From the NCBI GenBank assembly GCA_964533215.1, contig CAZHLJ010000004.1, positions 186,001-250,000 on the forward strand: a stretch of DNA of 64,000 nucleotides. The letters run 5' to 3'. This DNA comes from Bact-08 sp964533215 (GTDB taxonomy: Bacteria; Bacteroidota; Bacteroidia; Bacteroidales; UBA932). Positions 53,159 through 62,015 of this stretch are shown one piece after another. The notes beneath the pieces are model-generated. The model did no database searches. It was not told the DNA's origin and saw only the letters and a list, made by a program, of their open reading frames with translations. Both the position numbers and the translations under genes were made by a program. Position 1 is the first letter of the stretch; every line of letters starts with the position of its first letter.

Positions 53159-54292
53159 ATGAAAAATCCGGTTTTGTGTTTATTCCTTCTTTCTCTCTTT
53201 GGATGTACATCCAGAGACAGTTTTGTATTGAAAGGCTATATTTCAAACAATAAAGCACCTGTAGATTCCGGCACAATCTACCTCTTTAACGGAGATATGT
53301 CCTATGCAGATACAACCAAAATCATCAACGGAAAATTCACTTTTTCAGGAAAAGTAGCAACTCCAGATCTATACTACATAATGGTAGAAGGTTCTCGTGC
53401 TTTTGCACAGATATTTCTGGAAAACGACAGATTCAGCCTGGAAGCCTCCCTGGACCGTAACATGAAAGACATCAAGATAGAAGGTGGTGAAAATCAGGCG
53501 TTGTTTTCCAAAGAGGCTGAAAAGGAGATGGAAATCGGGGTGAAATACAAATTCGACGCACTGAATGCTGAATATCAAAATCCAGAAACTCCTCAAAAGA
53601 GGAAGGATGAGATTCTTGACATCTTCAACAAAATTAAAGCTGAGGTAAAGGAATATCGATTCAAACTTATGGATGAATATCCTTCTTCCTATTTTACACT
53701 TAAGAATATCCTTGGAAGTGTTGACCAACTTTCATTTGAAGAGGCATCGAGACGGCTCGCCATTTTCCAGTCAGATCCCCGCTATACCGAAAATGAAGAT
53801 GTAAAGGCAATTCTCAAAGCGATAGAACAGATGAAGCTTATTCAGCCGGGAATGAAAGCCCCGGATTTTTCAATCCCTGACAGAGAAGGAAAAATCACTA
53901 AATTTTCCGATGTCTACAAAGCCAACACAATAACCCTGCTAGATTTCTGGGCAAGCTGGTGTGCACCTTGCAGGAAAGCACATCCCTACATAAAGGATAT
54001 ATATGCAAAATATCATAGCAAAGGACTGGAGATATTCGCTGTATCTTTCGACAGTTCTCGCGACAAGTGGATTGAGGCAATAGAAGAGGATGGATTGCCA
54101 TGGCTGCACTTTTCCGACGTAAGACATTGGAATTCAGTTTCACGCGACCTTTATCTTGTCACCTATGTCCCACAGTATGTACTGGTAGACTCAAAAGGAA
54201 TAATTCTAAAACGTAAGATAAGTGAGTCAGAGATAGCCCAGTACCTGGAATCAAATATCAAACTTGAACATCATACGAACTCCAGTCTTTGA
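53159..54292 (+). CDS. TlpA-like thioredoxin-domain lipoprotein with DUF4369 N-domain
   Basis: 377 residues from ATG 53159. The short signal MKNPVLCLFLLSLFGC ends in a lipobox (Cys16). A DUF4369-like beta domain (FVLKGYISNNKAPVDSGTIY) and helical region precede the thioredoxin domain with WASWCAPCRKAHPY (first Cys near 266). It lies 8 bases after dsbD and is the likely direct electron acceptor. Its 3' end overlaps the convergent DUF5686 gene by 42 bases. A TATATTTG at 53151-53158 looks like a -7 box but would leave no leader, so it is not annotated. Confidence 0.92.
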   Translation: MKNPVLCLFLLSLFGCTSRDSFVLKGYISNNKAPVDSGTIYLFNGDMSYADTTKIINGKFTFSGKVATPDLYYIMVEGSRAFAQIFLENDRFSLEASLDRNMKDIKIEGGENQALFSKEAEKEMEIGVKYKFDALNAEYQNPETPQKRKDEILDIFNKIKAEVKEYRFKLMDEYPSSYFTLKNILGSVDQLSFEEASRRLAIFQSDPRYTENEDVKAILKAIEQMKLIQPGMKAPDFSIPDREGKITKFSDVYKANTITLLDFWASWCAPCRKAHPYIKDIYAKYHSKGLEIFAVSFDSSRDKWIEAIEEDGLPWLHFSDVRHWNSVSRDLYLVTYVPQYVLVDSKGIILKRKISESEIAQYLESNIKLEHHTNSSL

Positions 54293-56776
54293 CACATTGG
54301 GGTGATCCAGATAGGTAAGCCTTTGGACAAAGTCAATCCTGATAAACCTGAATATATTTGAAATTCCAAAACCTACCTCAACATAAGGCTTGCCTCCAAG
54401 GGCAAATGTAGTTGGGTTTCCGTATTTGTCAACAGGAAACTTCATCAGGTCTGAATTGAAGTCAGGATTATTCGATTTGCTCAGACCACCATACAAAACC
54501 TTACATGTAACGATTTCCCTCAGGCTAAGTTTTTTTATCAGCGGAAGCTTGTTGAATATAAATCCATTAAAACAGTGGTCTACGTTAAGTGAAGTGTATT
54601 GGTCACTGACGAACTCAAGGAAATTCATCAAGTTATATGCTATAGACTGATAATAATATGTCTGATTGGCATTGTGTATAGTCAGCAGAGGGTAGGGAAC
54701 CTCTCCTAAAAGCTTTCCTGCTTCCCAGGTAACCGCAGTATAACCAATCAGCGCAGGGAAGAATTTCTTGGAGATGCTTAATTTGAAGGAACTGTAGTTA
54801 TAGTCGTTGCCAATCAGCTTGGATCCATTTGTAAATTTAAATTGCAACACCGGATATTTGCTGGTTACAGGATCTCTGAACATTTTCCCTTGATAGAATT
54901 TTTCATGCGGGGCATAACGTAAGTTCAGGCTGACCTCCGAAATGTCAATAGGACTGAATTTCAGTGAGCCTCCCGGTGACTGACGCGTATAATTGTAGCC
55001 AAGTGCATAGGAGAAATGATTTTCGAATTCATTCAGATATTCAGCCTTGAAGGTCCTGTTATAAAAAAGCTTGTCATCCACACCCCTTTTGACAGACATC
55101 AAAGCATTGCCCTCCTGCACAAAATAGAGCTCCTGACCTGGGATTTTAGTATCCTGCTGATAGTTCAGCTTAAGGCTTTTTACCGGGAAATCGTATACTG
55201 TCTTATCTGTGAATGAATAGCTTGCCCCAATGTTGTACTTATATTTCTTATCTTTAAATCCGTATGCCAGGTAGCCATCGAAAATTAATTTCTTGTTTAG
55301 CTTTGGAGTAGTACGCCCACCAAATTTTATCCTTGTACCCTCTATCTGATTATAACTATAGAATGTGGCGATAGGACCTATTTCAAAAGGTCCGAAGTCG
55401 TGAAAACCCGCAATTGCAATTCTAAAGGCATCCATTGTACGTTTGAAAGCCGGCACCTGTTGCAGACTATCCATTGTGCTGTATATTCCCTGCTCGGATT
55501 GTGTAAGCTGGACAAATCTGTTTTCCTCCCAATAGGCATCAGACTTCTGAACCTCATCAAGCTTTGGGGAAGATGAGCTAAAGAGATTATCGTTTATCTC
55601 TTTATTTATCTCATAATTTTTGTATGTTACACTCCTTTGCCCGAAAATCCCCAGACCATTCTGGTTGAATCCAAAGTCAACAGAAAACTCGTCGTTGGTA
55701 AGTACCCAGCCTTGCTGAAGAGTGTTTTCAAACTCCTGGGCTATCTTTACGTCCTTCACCCAGTTAAGATTGATATTCTTATTTACACCCATGTCAATTT
55801 TTCTTAATGCATAAGAGCCATCAAGCGTTATGAACATATATCCTTGGAAAAGCATGTCAGTCTTGTTTCTTGGAGTAAAAAACAGCCTGGCACACTTAAT
55901 ATCAGCTATATCAACAGTATCGACTATGTAATATCTGTAAAAGATAGGAGCAGACTTTGCTATCGGACTTAAAAACTGGTTTGTGAGAAAGATTACGTTG
56001 TTGTCGTAAATATTTATATTCTGATAGAGATACCTTAAATAGGCAGTGATGCCCTCATTACTAAGATAGCCTTTGAAATCCACCATTTTGTCTGCCAGAA
56101 TTATCTCTTTTGATGCTTTTGGTGATTTCCTGTAGTAACAGTCCGAGATTGTCTCCTTGATATAGAGTGGAAGCACCTCTTTACCTGGCTGTTTTGTTGT
56201 ATCTATGTTATCAAATACAAACCTGAACTTTTTAAGAGCCTTGCTCTTTTTGACAGATTCAGAGATATTGCTTATAGCAAACTGCACCTTATCGTATTTC
56301 CCATACTTAAGGAAATCGAAATTTTCATTCCTGTTGTTATCCTTGTTGGCAATAACGCTGTCTATCAATGATACGGCTGGATTGTTCTTGTTTCTGTATC
56401 TTACTTTCCGTGCTTTTACCACCACTTCGTCAAGTTCTGTAAGGGAAGATGTAAGGCTTACTTTGATTAAATCTGTAGAACCATTGAATATCTTAACAAT
56501 CTCTGTTTCATAGCCCACACGGGATACTCTCAGACTTGGGTTTGGGATATTTGTAGATAATAAAAAGTTCCCTTCCGAATCAGTTGTCGTCCCTTCTGTA
56601 ACTCCGTTTGTCGTACTCTCAACTACAACAGCAGCAGCCGGAATAGGACTATTTGTCTGACCATCAACTACAATTCCTTTTAAAACAGTTTTTTTTACCT
56701 GCTGCCCATTTACATGAGAGATGCCTATAAAAAGGCAAATAAGCACAAGCAAGCATTCTCTGGTTTTAGTAATCAT
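54251..56776 (-). CDS. DUF5686 outer-membrane protein with carboxypeptidase-regulatory-like domain
   Basis: 841 residues from ATG 56776, which begins the signal peptide ITKTRECLLVLICLFIGISHVNGQ; longer frames start before it without a signal. A CarboxypepD_reg-like domain (about 28-115; LKGIVVDGQTNSPIPAAAVVV) precedes the DUF5686 body (NNPAVSLIDSVIANKDNNR) and a long C-terminal beta-barrel ending GVRMMFKFDI. It is likely an outer-membrane barrel of unknown role. It converges on the tlpA-like gene with a 42-base overlap. Confidence 0.9.
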   Translation of the reverse strand: MITKTRECLLVLICLFIGISHVNGQQVKKTVLKGIVVDGQTNSPIPAAAVVVESTTNGVTEGTTTDSEGNFLLSTNIPNPSLRVSRVGYETEIVKIFNGSTDLIKVSLTSSLTELDEVVVKARKVRYRNKNNPAVSLIDSVIANKDNNRNENFDFLKYGKYDKVQFAISNISESVKKSKALKKFRFVFDNIDTTKQPGKEVLPLYIKETISDCYYRKSPKASKEIILADKMVDFKGYLSNEGITAYLRYLYQNINIYDNNVIFLTNQFLSPIAKSAPIFYRYYIVDTVDIADIKCARLFFTPRNKTDMLFQGYMFITLDGSYALRKIDMGVNKNINLNWVKDVKIAQEFENTLQQGWVLTNDEFSVDFGFNQNGLGIFGQRSVTYKNYEINKEINDNLFSSSSPKLDEVQKSDAYWEENRFVQLTQSEQGIYSTMDSLQQVPAFKRTMDAFRIAIAGFHDFGPFEIGPIATFYSYNQIEGTRIKFGGRTTPKLNKKLIFDGYLAYGFKDKKYKYNIGASYSFTDKTVYDFPVKSLKLNYQQDTKIPGQELYFVQEGNALMSVKRGVDDKLFYNRTFKAEYLNEFENHFSYALGYNYTRQSPGGSLKFSPIDISEVSLNLRYAPHEKFYQGKMFRDPVTSKYPVLQFKFTNGSKLIGNDYNYSSFKLSISKKFFPALIGYTAVTWEAGKLLGEVPYPLLTIHNANQTYYYQSIAYNLMNFLEFVSDQYTSLNVDHCFNGFIFNKLPLIKKLSLREIVTCKVLYGGLSKSNNPDFNSDLMKFPVDKYGNPTTFALGGKPYVEVGFGISNIFRFIRIDFVQRLTYLDHPNVSKTGVRMMFKFDI

Positions 56777-56866
56777 AATTCTTAACCCGCAAATTTTAGT
56801 GAGGTAATTCAATGTTGCAATAACTGTTCCATCCAACATTATGTCAGGTTCTTTTGCAAAAAATAC

Positions 56867-56900
56867 TGAGACCTGTCAAAATTGCTTCTGACAGGTCTCA
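56867..56900 (-). terminator. Intrinsic terminator of the DUF6263-like gene
   Basis: The arms TGAGACCTGTCA (56867-56878) and TGACAGGTCTCA (56889-56900) are perfect 12-base complements around a 10-base loop. On the minus strand they are followed by GTATTTTTTG. It lies 32 bases past the gene end and separates it from the DUF5686 gene downstream. Confidence 0.85.
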
Positions 56901-56932
56901 ATATTTAATTTTTCTGCTAAGTTATGCCTTAT

Positions 56933-57781
56933 CTAAATGGCTTCGGTTTTAGCCACTACCTTTACACTCTGTGTCATTGGAATAGTCATGTTCTGTTGTC
57001 CTGTCACAGAAATCGTAGTATTCATCTCAGTAACGCCATCATTATAAACCACTATGGAGAGAGCCGGATCGAAATAAAAGAAGCCTTTGGTAACGCCTGA
57101 TCCTTCCATAACCAAATCCATTCCCATCTGATTTCCCTTACCGGCTATGTCAAGAGTTCCTGTATAGGAAATTCTGTAAAGCTCCTTACCATCTTTCTGT
57201 TCCTTGCCTACAAAAGTATATTTTGTATCAGTTGCTGTTGTCATGAAAGTGATAGGATTGGCACCTCCTTCAGGAGAAGAGATGGTGTCAACCTGTTTAT
57301 CCTGCCATATTTCGCCGGATTTTACAATCCTTTTTGGCAGTTGTGTCAGTTTTATGTAATTTTTTACAGTGGATGCATCCTTTCCTTCACTGTCAATCAG
57401 TTTTTCAGATATAGATTTGCCATCCGGGGAGAATACAACAGAGATATTATTATTCTTAAAATCCTCTTTCTTTACCATTGGCTCCCCACCGGTAGGCACA
57501 GTCACAGACGAAGAACCTTGCACGGAAATCAAAGATGTGGCATTTCCCTGGTTGTCAACCTTGATAAACTTTAAATCCGACGATAGAGAGACATCTGCAA
57601 GTACCTTCATCTCCTGTCCCATCATAGACTGGACGGTAGAAGTGGTAACTGTTGTAGTTGTGCGGAATGTCTTACCTTCCTTGAAATTATACTTGAGCAT
57701 TGCAGACTCCTGGCCATAGAGGGCTGCGCAGAAAATAGATAATGTTAAAAATATGGACATTGTGGAAAATAACTTTTTCAT
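56933..57781 (-). CDS. Exported DUF6263-like protein
   Basis: 282 residues with a signal peptide ending ALYGQ (residue 23). The mature part is beta-rich, with repeated Thr/Val strands (TFRTTTTVTTSTVQSMMGQEM), a central TQLPKRIVKSGEIWQD and VMEGSGVTKGFFYFDPALSI, which match the general pattern of DUF6263 proteins. No catalytic motif is seen. The gene follows the M28 peptidase by 24 bases and is closed by a strong terminator. Function unknown. Confidence 0.8.
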   Translation of the reverse strand: MKKLFSTMSIFLTLSIFCAALYGQESAMLKYNFKEGKTFRTTTTVTTSTVQSMMGQEMKVLADVSLSSDLKFIKVDNQGNATSLISVQGSSSVTVPTGGEPMVKKEDFKNNNISVVFSPDGKSISEKLIDSEGKDASTVKNYIKLTQLPKRIVKSGEIWQDKQVDTISSPEGGANPITFMTTATDTKYTFVGKEQKDGKELYRISYTGTLDIAGKGNQMGMDLVMEGSGVTKGFFYFDPALSIVVYNDGVTEMNTTISVTGQQNMTIPMTQSVKVVAKTEAI

Positions 57782-57805
57782 AGTAATCTTATATTAAATT
57801 ATTGA

Positions 57806-59377
57806 TTATTTGCTTATTATCTTATATCGTTTATCCTCGTTTGCCATAATCCTGACAGTCCTGTATACCAGACGAGTTATCCTTGCTGCCTTATTATGGT
57901 CTATTCTGTCTGGATTGTCCAGAACAGTATGATAATCTTTGTGAAGTCCTGCGAAAACATCCACGGAAGAGATTCCCTTTATGAAAAAGCTATGGTGGTC
58001 ACTACTCCCGGAAAATTCATCCCCTGTCGGTATATATTTCAATCCTATCTTCTCATTCTCCTTTAACATTATTGCCGCTATATCAGGGTTTACATCAGCC
58101 CCCTCAATCTGGAGAGTATCTTTTCCATTCCGGCTTATCATATCCAGGTTTAGCATTGCTACCGTCTTATCCAGAGGCAAAAGCGGATGACTGCAATAAT
58201 ATGAAGATCCTACTAGTCCCATCTCCTCACCAGCAAAGAGAATGAAAAGAATACTACGGCGTGGGGCTTTCCTTTGGACTGACAGGGCTTTGGCAACGGT
58301 CATCACTCCGGCAGTACCAGAGGCGTTGTCATCTGCTCCGTTATAGATATAATCTTCGCCCTCTCTATGTGTCCTATTCACACCTACATGGTCATAGTGT
58401 CCGCCTATGACTATAATTTCGTCTCTTAACCTGCTGTCGGATCCTCTGATGTAACCAACCACATTACTTGCATAGGTGCGGTTTATAATAAGCTTTACGG
58501 ACAAATGGCAGTTGCTTTCTTTTATTGCAAATGAGTTTGGTTTCAAAGTATGGTCAATAGACTCCTGAATTGTTTTAAGTGAGTCTACACTTCCAAAAAG
58601 ATGATCTATTACACCCTCTCCTACCTGAACGACAGTAAGGGCACTGCTGTCCCTTTCATCCAGAACAAAAGGAAGATTATCCTTATCCTGAGAGAAAAAT
58701 TTAGAAAGACTAGGCCAGGAATAACCTTGAGGTTTTAACATCATATGGTTCAGCGGGTCTGTCATTAGAAGCACTCCAACAGCTCCGTGTATCTTTGCAT
58801 TTTTTACTTTGTTTGTAAGAAGAGAGTGTCTTGTCTCTTTGACCCCTTGAAAAACGGATGCCGAGTCATTCTCTCCGGGCTCATGCTTGAGAACCAGAAC
58901 AATTTTACCTTTAACATCCACTCCGGCATAGTCATCATAGTTATATTCAGGAGCCGTAATACCATAACCCACAAATACTATATCTGCATTTACTGGTCTG
59001 CCGGGATTCATATCATCAGAGACTCCAAATGGGATATAATCTGTCTTTAGCTGAAAATCACGTCCGCCTATCTTTAATAGAGTATTCTTAATGTCCAGGT
59101 TTTGCGTGCAAAAGGCAATTGGCTGAAAGTAACTCCCCGCTACTTTCTGCAGGCCATATTTTTCGAAATGAGCCGCTATGTACTCTGCAGCCATATCCAA
59201 CTCCTTGCTTGGTGTCTTTCTGCCTTTGAGAGAATCTGACGCCAGGAAATCCACATACTCCTTAATGGTCTGTGGTGTAATTTGTTTTTCGCCCCTGTCT
59301 GGCCTCTGAGAATATATAGTCTCGGAGGTGTAAATAAATAGCAGGAAAACAATAGCTATTTTGAATATATTTTTCAT
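57806..59377 (-). CDS. M28-family zinc aminopeptidase with PA domain
   Basis: 523 residues with a signal peptide ending near ETIYSQ (residue 23). The di-zinc site residues are in IGGHYDHVGVN, NGADDNASGTAGV, LFAGEEMGLVGS, MLNLDMISR and the late His in HKDYHTVLDNPDRIDH. A PA-type insert lies at about 130-280 (VFVGYGITAPEYNYDDYAGVD). It removes N-terminal amino acids from peptides in the periplasm or outside. It is the first gene of a pair with the DUF6263-like protein. Confidence 0.94.
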   Translation of the reverse strand: MKNIFKIAIVFLLFIYTSETIYSQRPDRGEKQITPQTIKEYVDFLASDSLKGRKTPSKELDMAAEYIAAHFEKYGLQKVAGSYFQPIAFCTQNLDIKNTLLKIGGRDFQLKTDYIPFGVSDDMNPGRPVNADIVFVGYGITAPEYNYDDYAGVDVKGKIVLVLKHEPGENDSASVFQGVKETRHSLLTNKVKNAKIHGAVGVLLMTDPLNHMMLKPQGYSWPSLSKFFSQDKDNLPFVLDERDSSALTVVQVGEGVIDHLFGSVDSLKTIQESIDHTLKPNSFAIKESNCHLSVKLIINRTYASNVVGYIRGSDSRLRDEIIVIGGHYDHVGVNRTHREGEDYIYNGADDNASGTAGVMTVAKALSVQRKAPRRSILFILFAGEEMGLVGSSYYCSHPLLPLDKTVAMLNLDMISRNGKDTLQIEGADVNPDIAAIMLKENEKIGLKYIPTGDEFSGSSDHHSFFIKGISSVDVFAGLHKDYHTVLDNPDRIDHNKAARITRLVYRTVRIMANEDKRYKIISK

Positions 59378-59424
59378 ATAATGAGTTACTTAAAGCGTGG
59401 TAAATGTAGGTATTTGTTTTTATC

Positions 59425-59531
59425 TGTCCAAGTCATTCGTAGCATCAATCAGATAATCAGCAATTTAATCGTTATTGGCTATTTGCATTAATATGCTGAA
59501 TTACTGTCAGTTGCCCCGAACGACTTGGACA
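59425..59531. repeat. Long-range inverted repeat with nested hairpin upstream of the MscS gene
   Basis: TGTCCAAGTCATTCG (59425-59439) and CGAACGACTTGGACA (59517-59531) are 15-base complements with one mismatch, 77 bases apart. A smaller inverted pair, TCAGCA (59457-59462) and TGCTGA (59494-59499), sits inside. The two arms fill most of the 200-base divergent gap between the M28 peptidase and MscS genes. It could be a structured RNA, a divergent operator or a relic of a small mobile element. No open reading frame fits it. Confidence 0.5.
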
Positions 59532-59577
59532 AATCGTGTGTTTTCCTTAACTTCGTACTTTAATATGGAATACAACC

Positions 59578-60840
59578 ATGATCGAAAATCAAATTACTAC
59601 TAACGCAACAGCGCTTTTTGGAGTGGTAGATGCTATAAATAAGCTTCTTGTAAACTACGGGGTCTCTCAGGAATTTGCCTCATGGCTGGATGAGATCATT
59701 AGTGTCAGTTTACTTTTTTTAATAGTCTACATTACAGACCTGATAGGAAGATATATCATCCATAGGGTCGTCATGCATTTGGCAAAAATGACCAAGTCCA
59801 ACCTTGACGACATTATGATGGAGAAGAACGTATTCAGGTATATGATCCACATATTACCGGGAATCGTATTTTACTTATGTGCCCCTATCGCAATCAACTC
59901 TGCTCTTTGGGTGATAATATTTAGAAAGGCAACCCTTATATTCATTGTCATTCAAATAATAAGAGCAATTCATGCTGCAGGAGAGTCGATGACTCAGTTT
60001 TACAGTGAATCACAAAGTTACTCCCAGAAACCAGTCAAAGTAATATTCCAGGTGATTTCTGTAATTGCCTATTTTGTTGGAGGAATTGCTATTCTGAGTA
60101 TTTTGATAAATACTTCGCTGACCACTCTTTTTGCTAGCTTGGGAGCATTTGCCGCAGTGATATTGCTCATATTCAAGGACAGCATTCTTGGCTTCGTGGC
60201 AGGCTGGCAACTCTCGTCAAACGATATGCTACGGAAGGGCGACTGGATAACCGTCCCAAAATTCGGAGCAGATGGCAATGTTGAGGAGATAAGCCTTTAC
60301 TCTGTCAAGGTCCGCAACTTTGACAATACGATAACCACCATTCCCCCATACTCCCTTATAAGTGACTCATTCCAGAACTGGAGAGGAATGCAGGAGTCGG
60401 ACGGTAGGAGAATAAAACGATCTATAAGCATCGACATGTCCAGCATCTGCTTCTGCACCCCGGAAATGATAGAGAAGTTCCGCAAGATACAATACCTGAC
60501 TGATTATATAGACAGGACTGAAGAAAATCTGAGAAAATACAATGAGGAGCACCATACAGACAACTCCATTCTTGTAAACGGCAAACGTCAGACAAACATT
60601 GGGGTTTTCAGAGCCTACTTGCAGAACTATCTGGCAAGCCATCCTGACGTAAACCACGACCTCACATGCATGGTCCGCCAGCTACAATCAACCGAAAAAG
60701 GAGTGGCCATCGAGCTCTACTTCTTTACCAGAATCAAGGATTGGACCTACTATGAGAATGTACAGTCAGATATTTTTGATCACGTAATGGCCATCACGGA
60801 ACAGTTTGGCCTTAAGATATTCCAGTACAGGTGCTTGTAG
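59578..60840 (+). CDS. MscS-family mechanosensitive channel, YbdG type
   Basis: 420 residues. About five TM helices precede the pore helix and the beta domain (GDWITVPKFGADGNVEEISLYSVKVRNFDN). The block DSFQNWRGMQESDGRRIKRSISIDM is the YbdG signature, and a long C-terminal domain (about 280-420) distinguishes this class from minimal MscS. It releases solutes under membrane tension. It has its own divergent upstream region with a long inverted repeat. Confidence 0.92.
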   Translation: MIENQITTNATALFGVVDAINKLLVNYGVSQEFASWLDEIISVSLLFLIVYITDLIGRYIIHRVVMHLAKMTKSNLDDIMMEKNVFRYMIHILPGIVFYLCAPIAINSALWVIIFRKATLIFIVIQIIRAIHAAGESMTQFYSESQSYSQKPVKVIFQVISVIAYFVGGIAILSILINTSLTTLFASLGAFAAVILLIFKDSILGFVAGWQLSSNDMLRKGDWITVPKFGADGNVEEISLYSVKVRNFDNTITTIPPYSLISDSFQNWRGMQESDGRRIKRSISIDMSSICFCTPEMIEKFRKIQYLTDYIDRTEENLRKYNEEHHTDNSILVNGKRQTNIGVFRAYLQNYLASHPDVNHDLTCMVRQLQSTEKGVAIELYFFTRIKDWTYYENVQSDIFDHVMAITEQFGLKIFQYRCL

Positions 60841-60875
60841 CCTTAGCTCCTAAGAGAAAGCAAATTGTGTGAAGA

Positions 60876-61994
60876 CTACTTTAAGTACTTCACAAACTCG
60901 TCGGCATAGCGCATGAAGCCGAGGTCAGTCATGTGGACCCCATCTACGGTGGCCTCATTGTCGTTACCTATCAGCTTGTTCCCAGGAATATAGTATACGT
61001 TATTGTGCTTTTCTTTTCTTAGCTTTTCGTACAGATTTCTCCATTCACTATTCTCCTCATCTAGCTCGGTCTTGACCTTCTGGTCAAATTTCAGATAAGG
61101 GAAACGGGGATTCTCAACCATGTAGATTTTCACAGAAGGCTTGGCGTCAAGAATCATATGAATGAAGTTGTATGCACTATCCCTTACAATCTGAGCAGTG
61201 CAGTTAGGCAGGCAGTCCAACACTACAGTCCCTGCATTCACCTTTATTATTGCCTTTGCCATAGATTTGTCCATCCTTCCGTTACCGGAGAACCCAAGGT
61301 TGATTGTCTCCCTCTGCAACTTTCTACCGACTATTGCAGTATACTCCATGCCAGGACGTGAAGCACATCCGCCCTGAGTAATGCTGGTACCGTAGAAAAG
61401 AATGGCATTGCCTTTGTCCTCTTTCAGCAGAACGCTTTTCTGCGGCATACCAATATTAGCAGAAGAATCCACACCAATCGAGACCTTTTCGACACCATCA
61501 TATAGCGGCAGATAAGCAATATATTCCCTCTGCCTTGCAACCATATTCTTTACAAACACAGCAGTGCTCTCCTTGCCTTTGGGCCGGGCTGTACCCATGT
61601 AATACCAATGGCCATCATCTTCCAGAGTATATAAATCCATCCCTTTTATGCCGGTGGATGGCATATGATCCATGGAAAAATTATTCATAACTGTCCACTT
61701 GGCAGATATTGCAGTGCTGTTGGACGAGAACCTTATAGCCAGCCCGGCCGAATTCTTGCCAAGACTCCATAACTCAGGACGGAACTCACTCTTCTGATCA
61801 ACCGGAAGACGAGTAAAGTAAGAATCAGTATTATCAAAGCCTTTTCCCAACAGCATCAGCTCGCTGGCATCTTTATACTTCATCTGGTCTGCTGTCTGCG
61901 CGTTAATCTGCTCCGAAGAGAGAAAGCAAATTAAATATATCAGCATCATTGCCGGCATCGCCAGCATCTGTGCATTTTTTTTCCCTAACTCCAT
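60876..61994 (-). CDS. Secreted SGNH/GDSL-family esterase
   Basis: 372 residues with a signal peptide ending EQINAQ (residue 33). The N-terminal sandwich domain carries GMDLYTLEDDGHWYY, typical of the SGNH_hydro N-domain that precedes this hydrolase. The catalytic core has the nucleophile in FYGTSITQGG (Ser204), the Asn block SGNG, and Asp351/His354 in VDGVHMTDLG. It should deacylate a secreted or surface polymer. The gene follows cstA by 21 bases. Confidence 0.9.
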   Translation of the reverse strand: MELGKKNAQMLAMPAMMLIYLICFLSSEQINAQTADQMKYKDASELMLLGKGFDNTDSYFTRLPVDQKSEFRPELWSLGKNSAGLAIRFSSNSTAISAKWTVMNNFSMDHMPSTGIKGMDLYTLEDDGHWYYMGTARPKGKESTAVFVKNMVARQREYIAYLPLYDGVEKVSIGVDSSANIGMPQKSVLLKEDKGNAILFYGTSITQGGCASRPGMEYTAIVGRKLQRETINLGFSGNGRMDKSMAKAIIKVNAGTVVLDCLPNCTAQIVRDSAYNFIHMILDAKPSVKIYMVENPRFPYLKFDQKVKTELDEENSEWRNLYEKLRKEKHNNVYYIPGNKLIGNDNEATVDGVHMTDLGFMRYADEFVKYLK

Positions 61995-62015
61995 TCTACT
62001 ATTTTACTTAAATTT

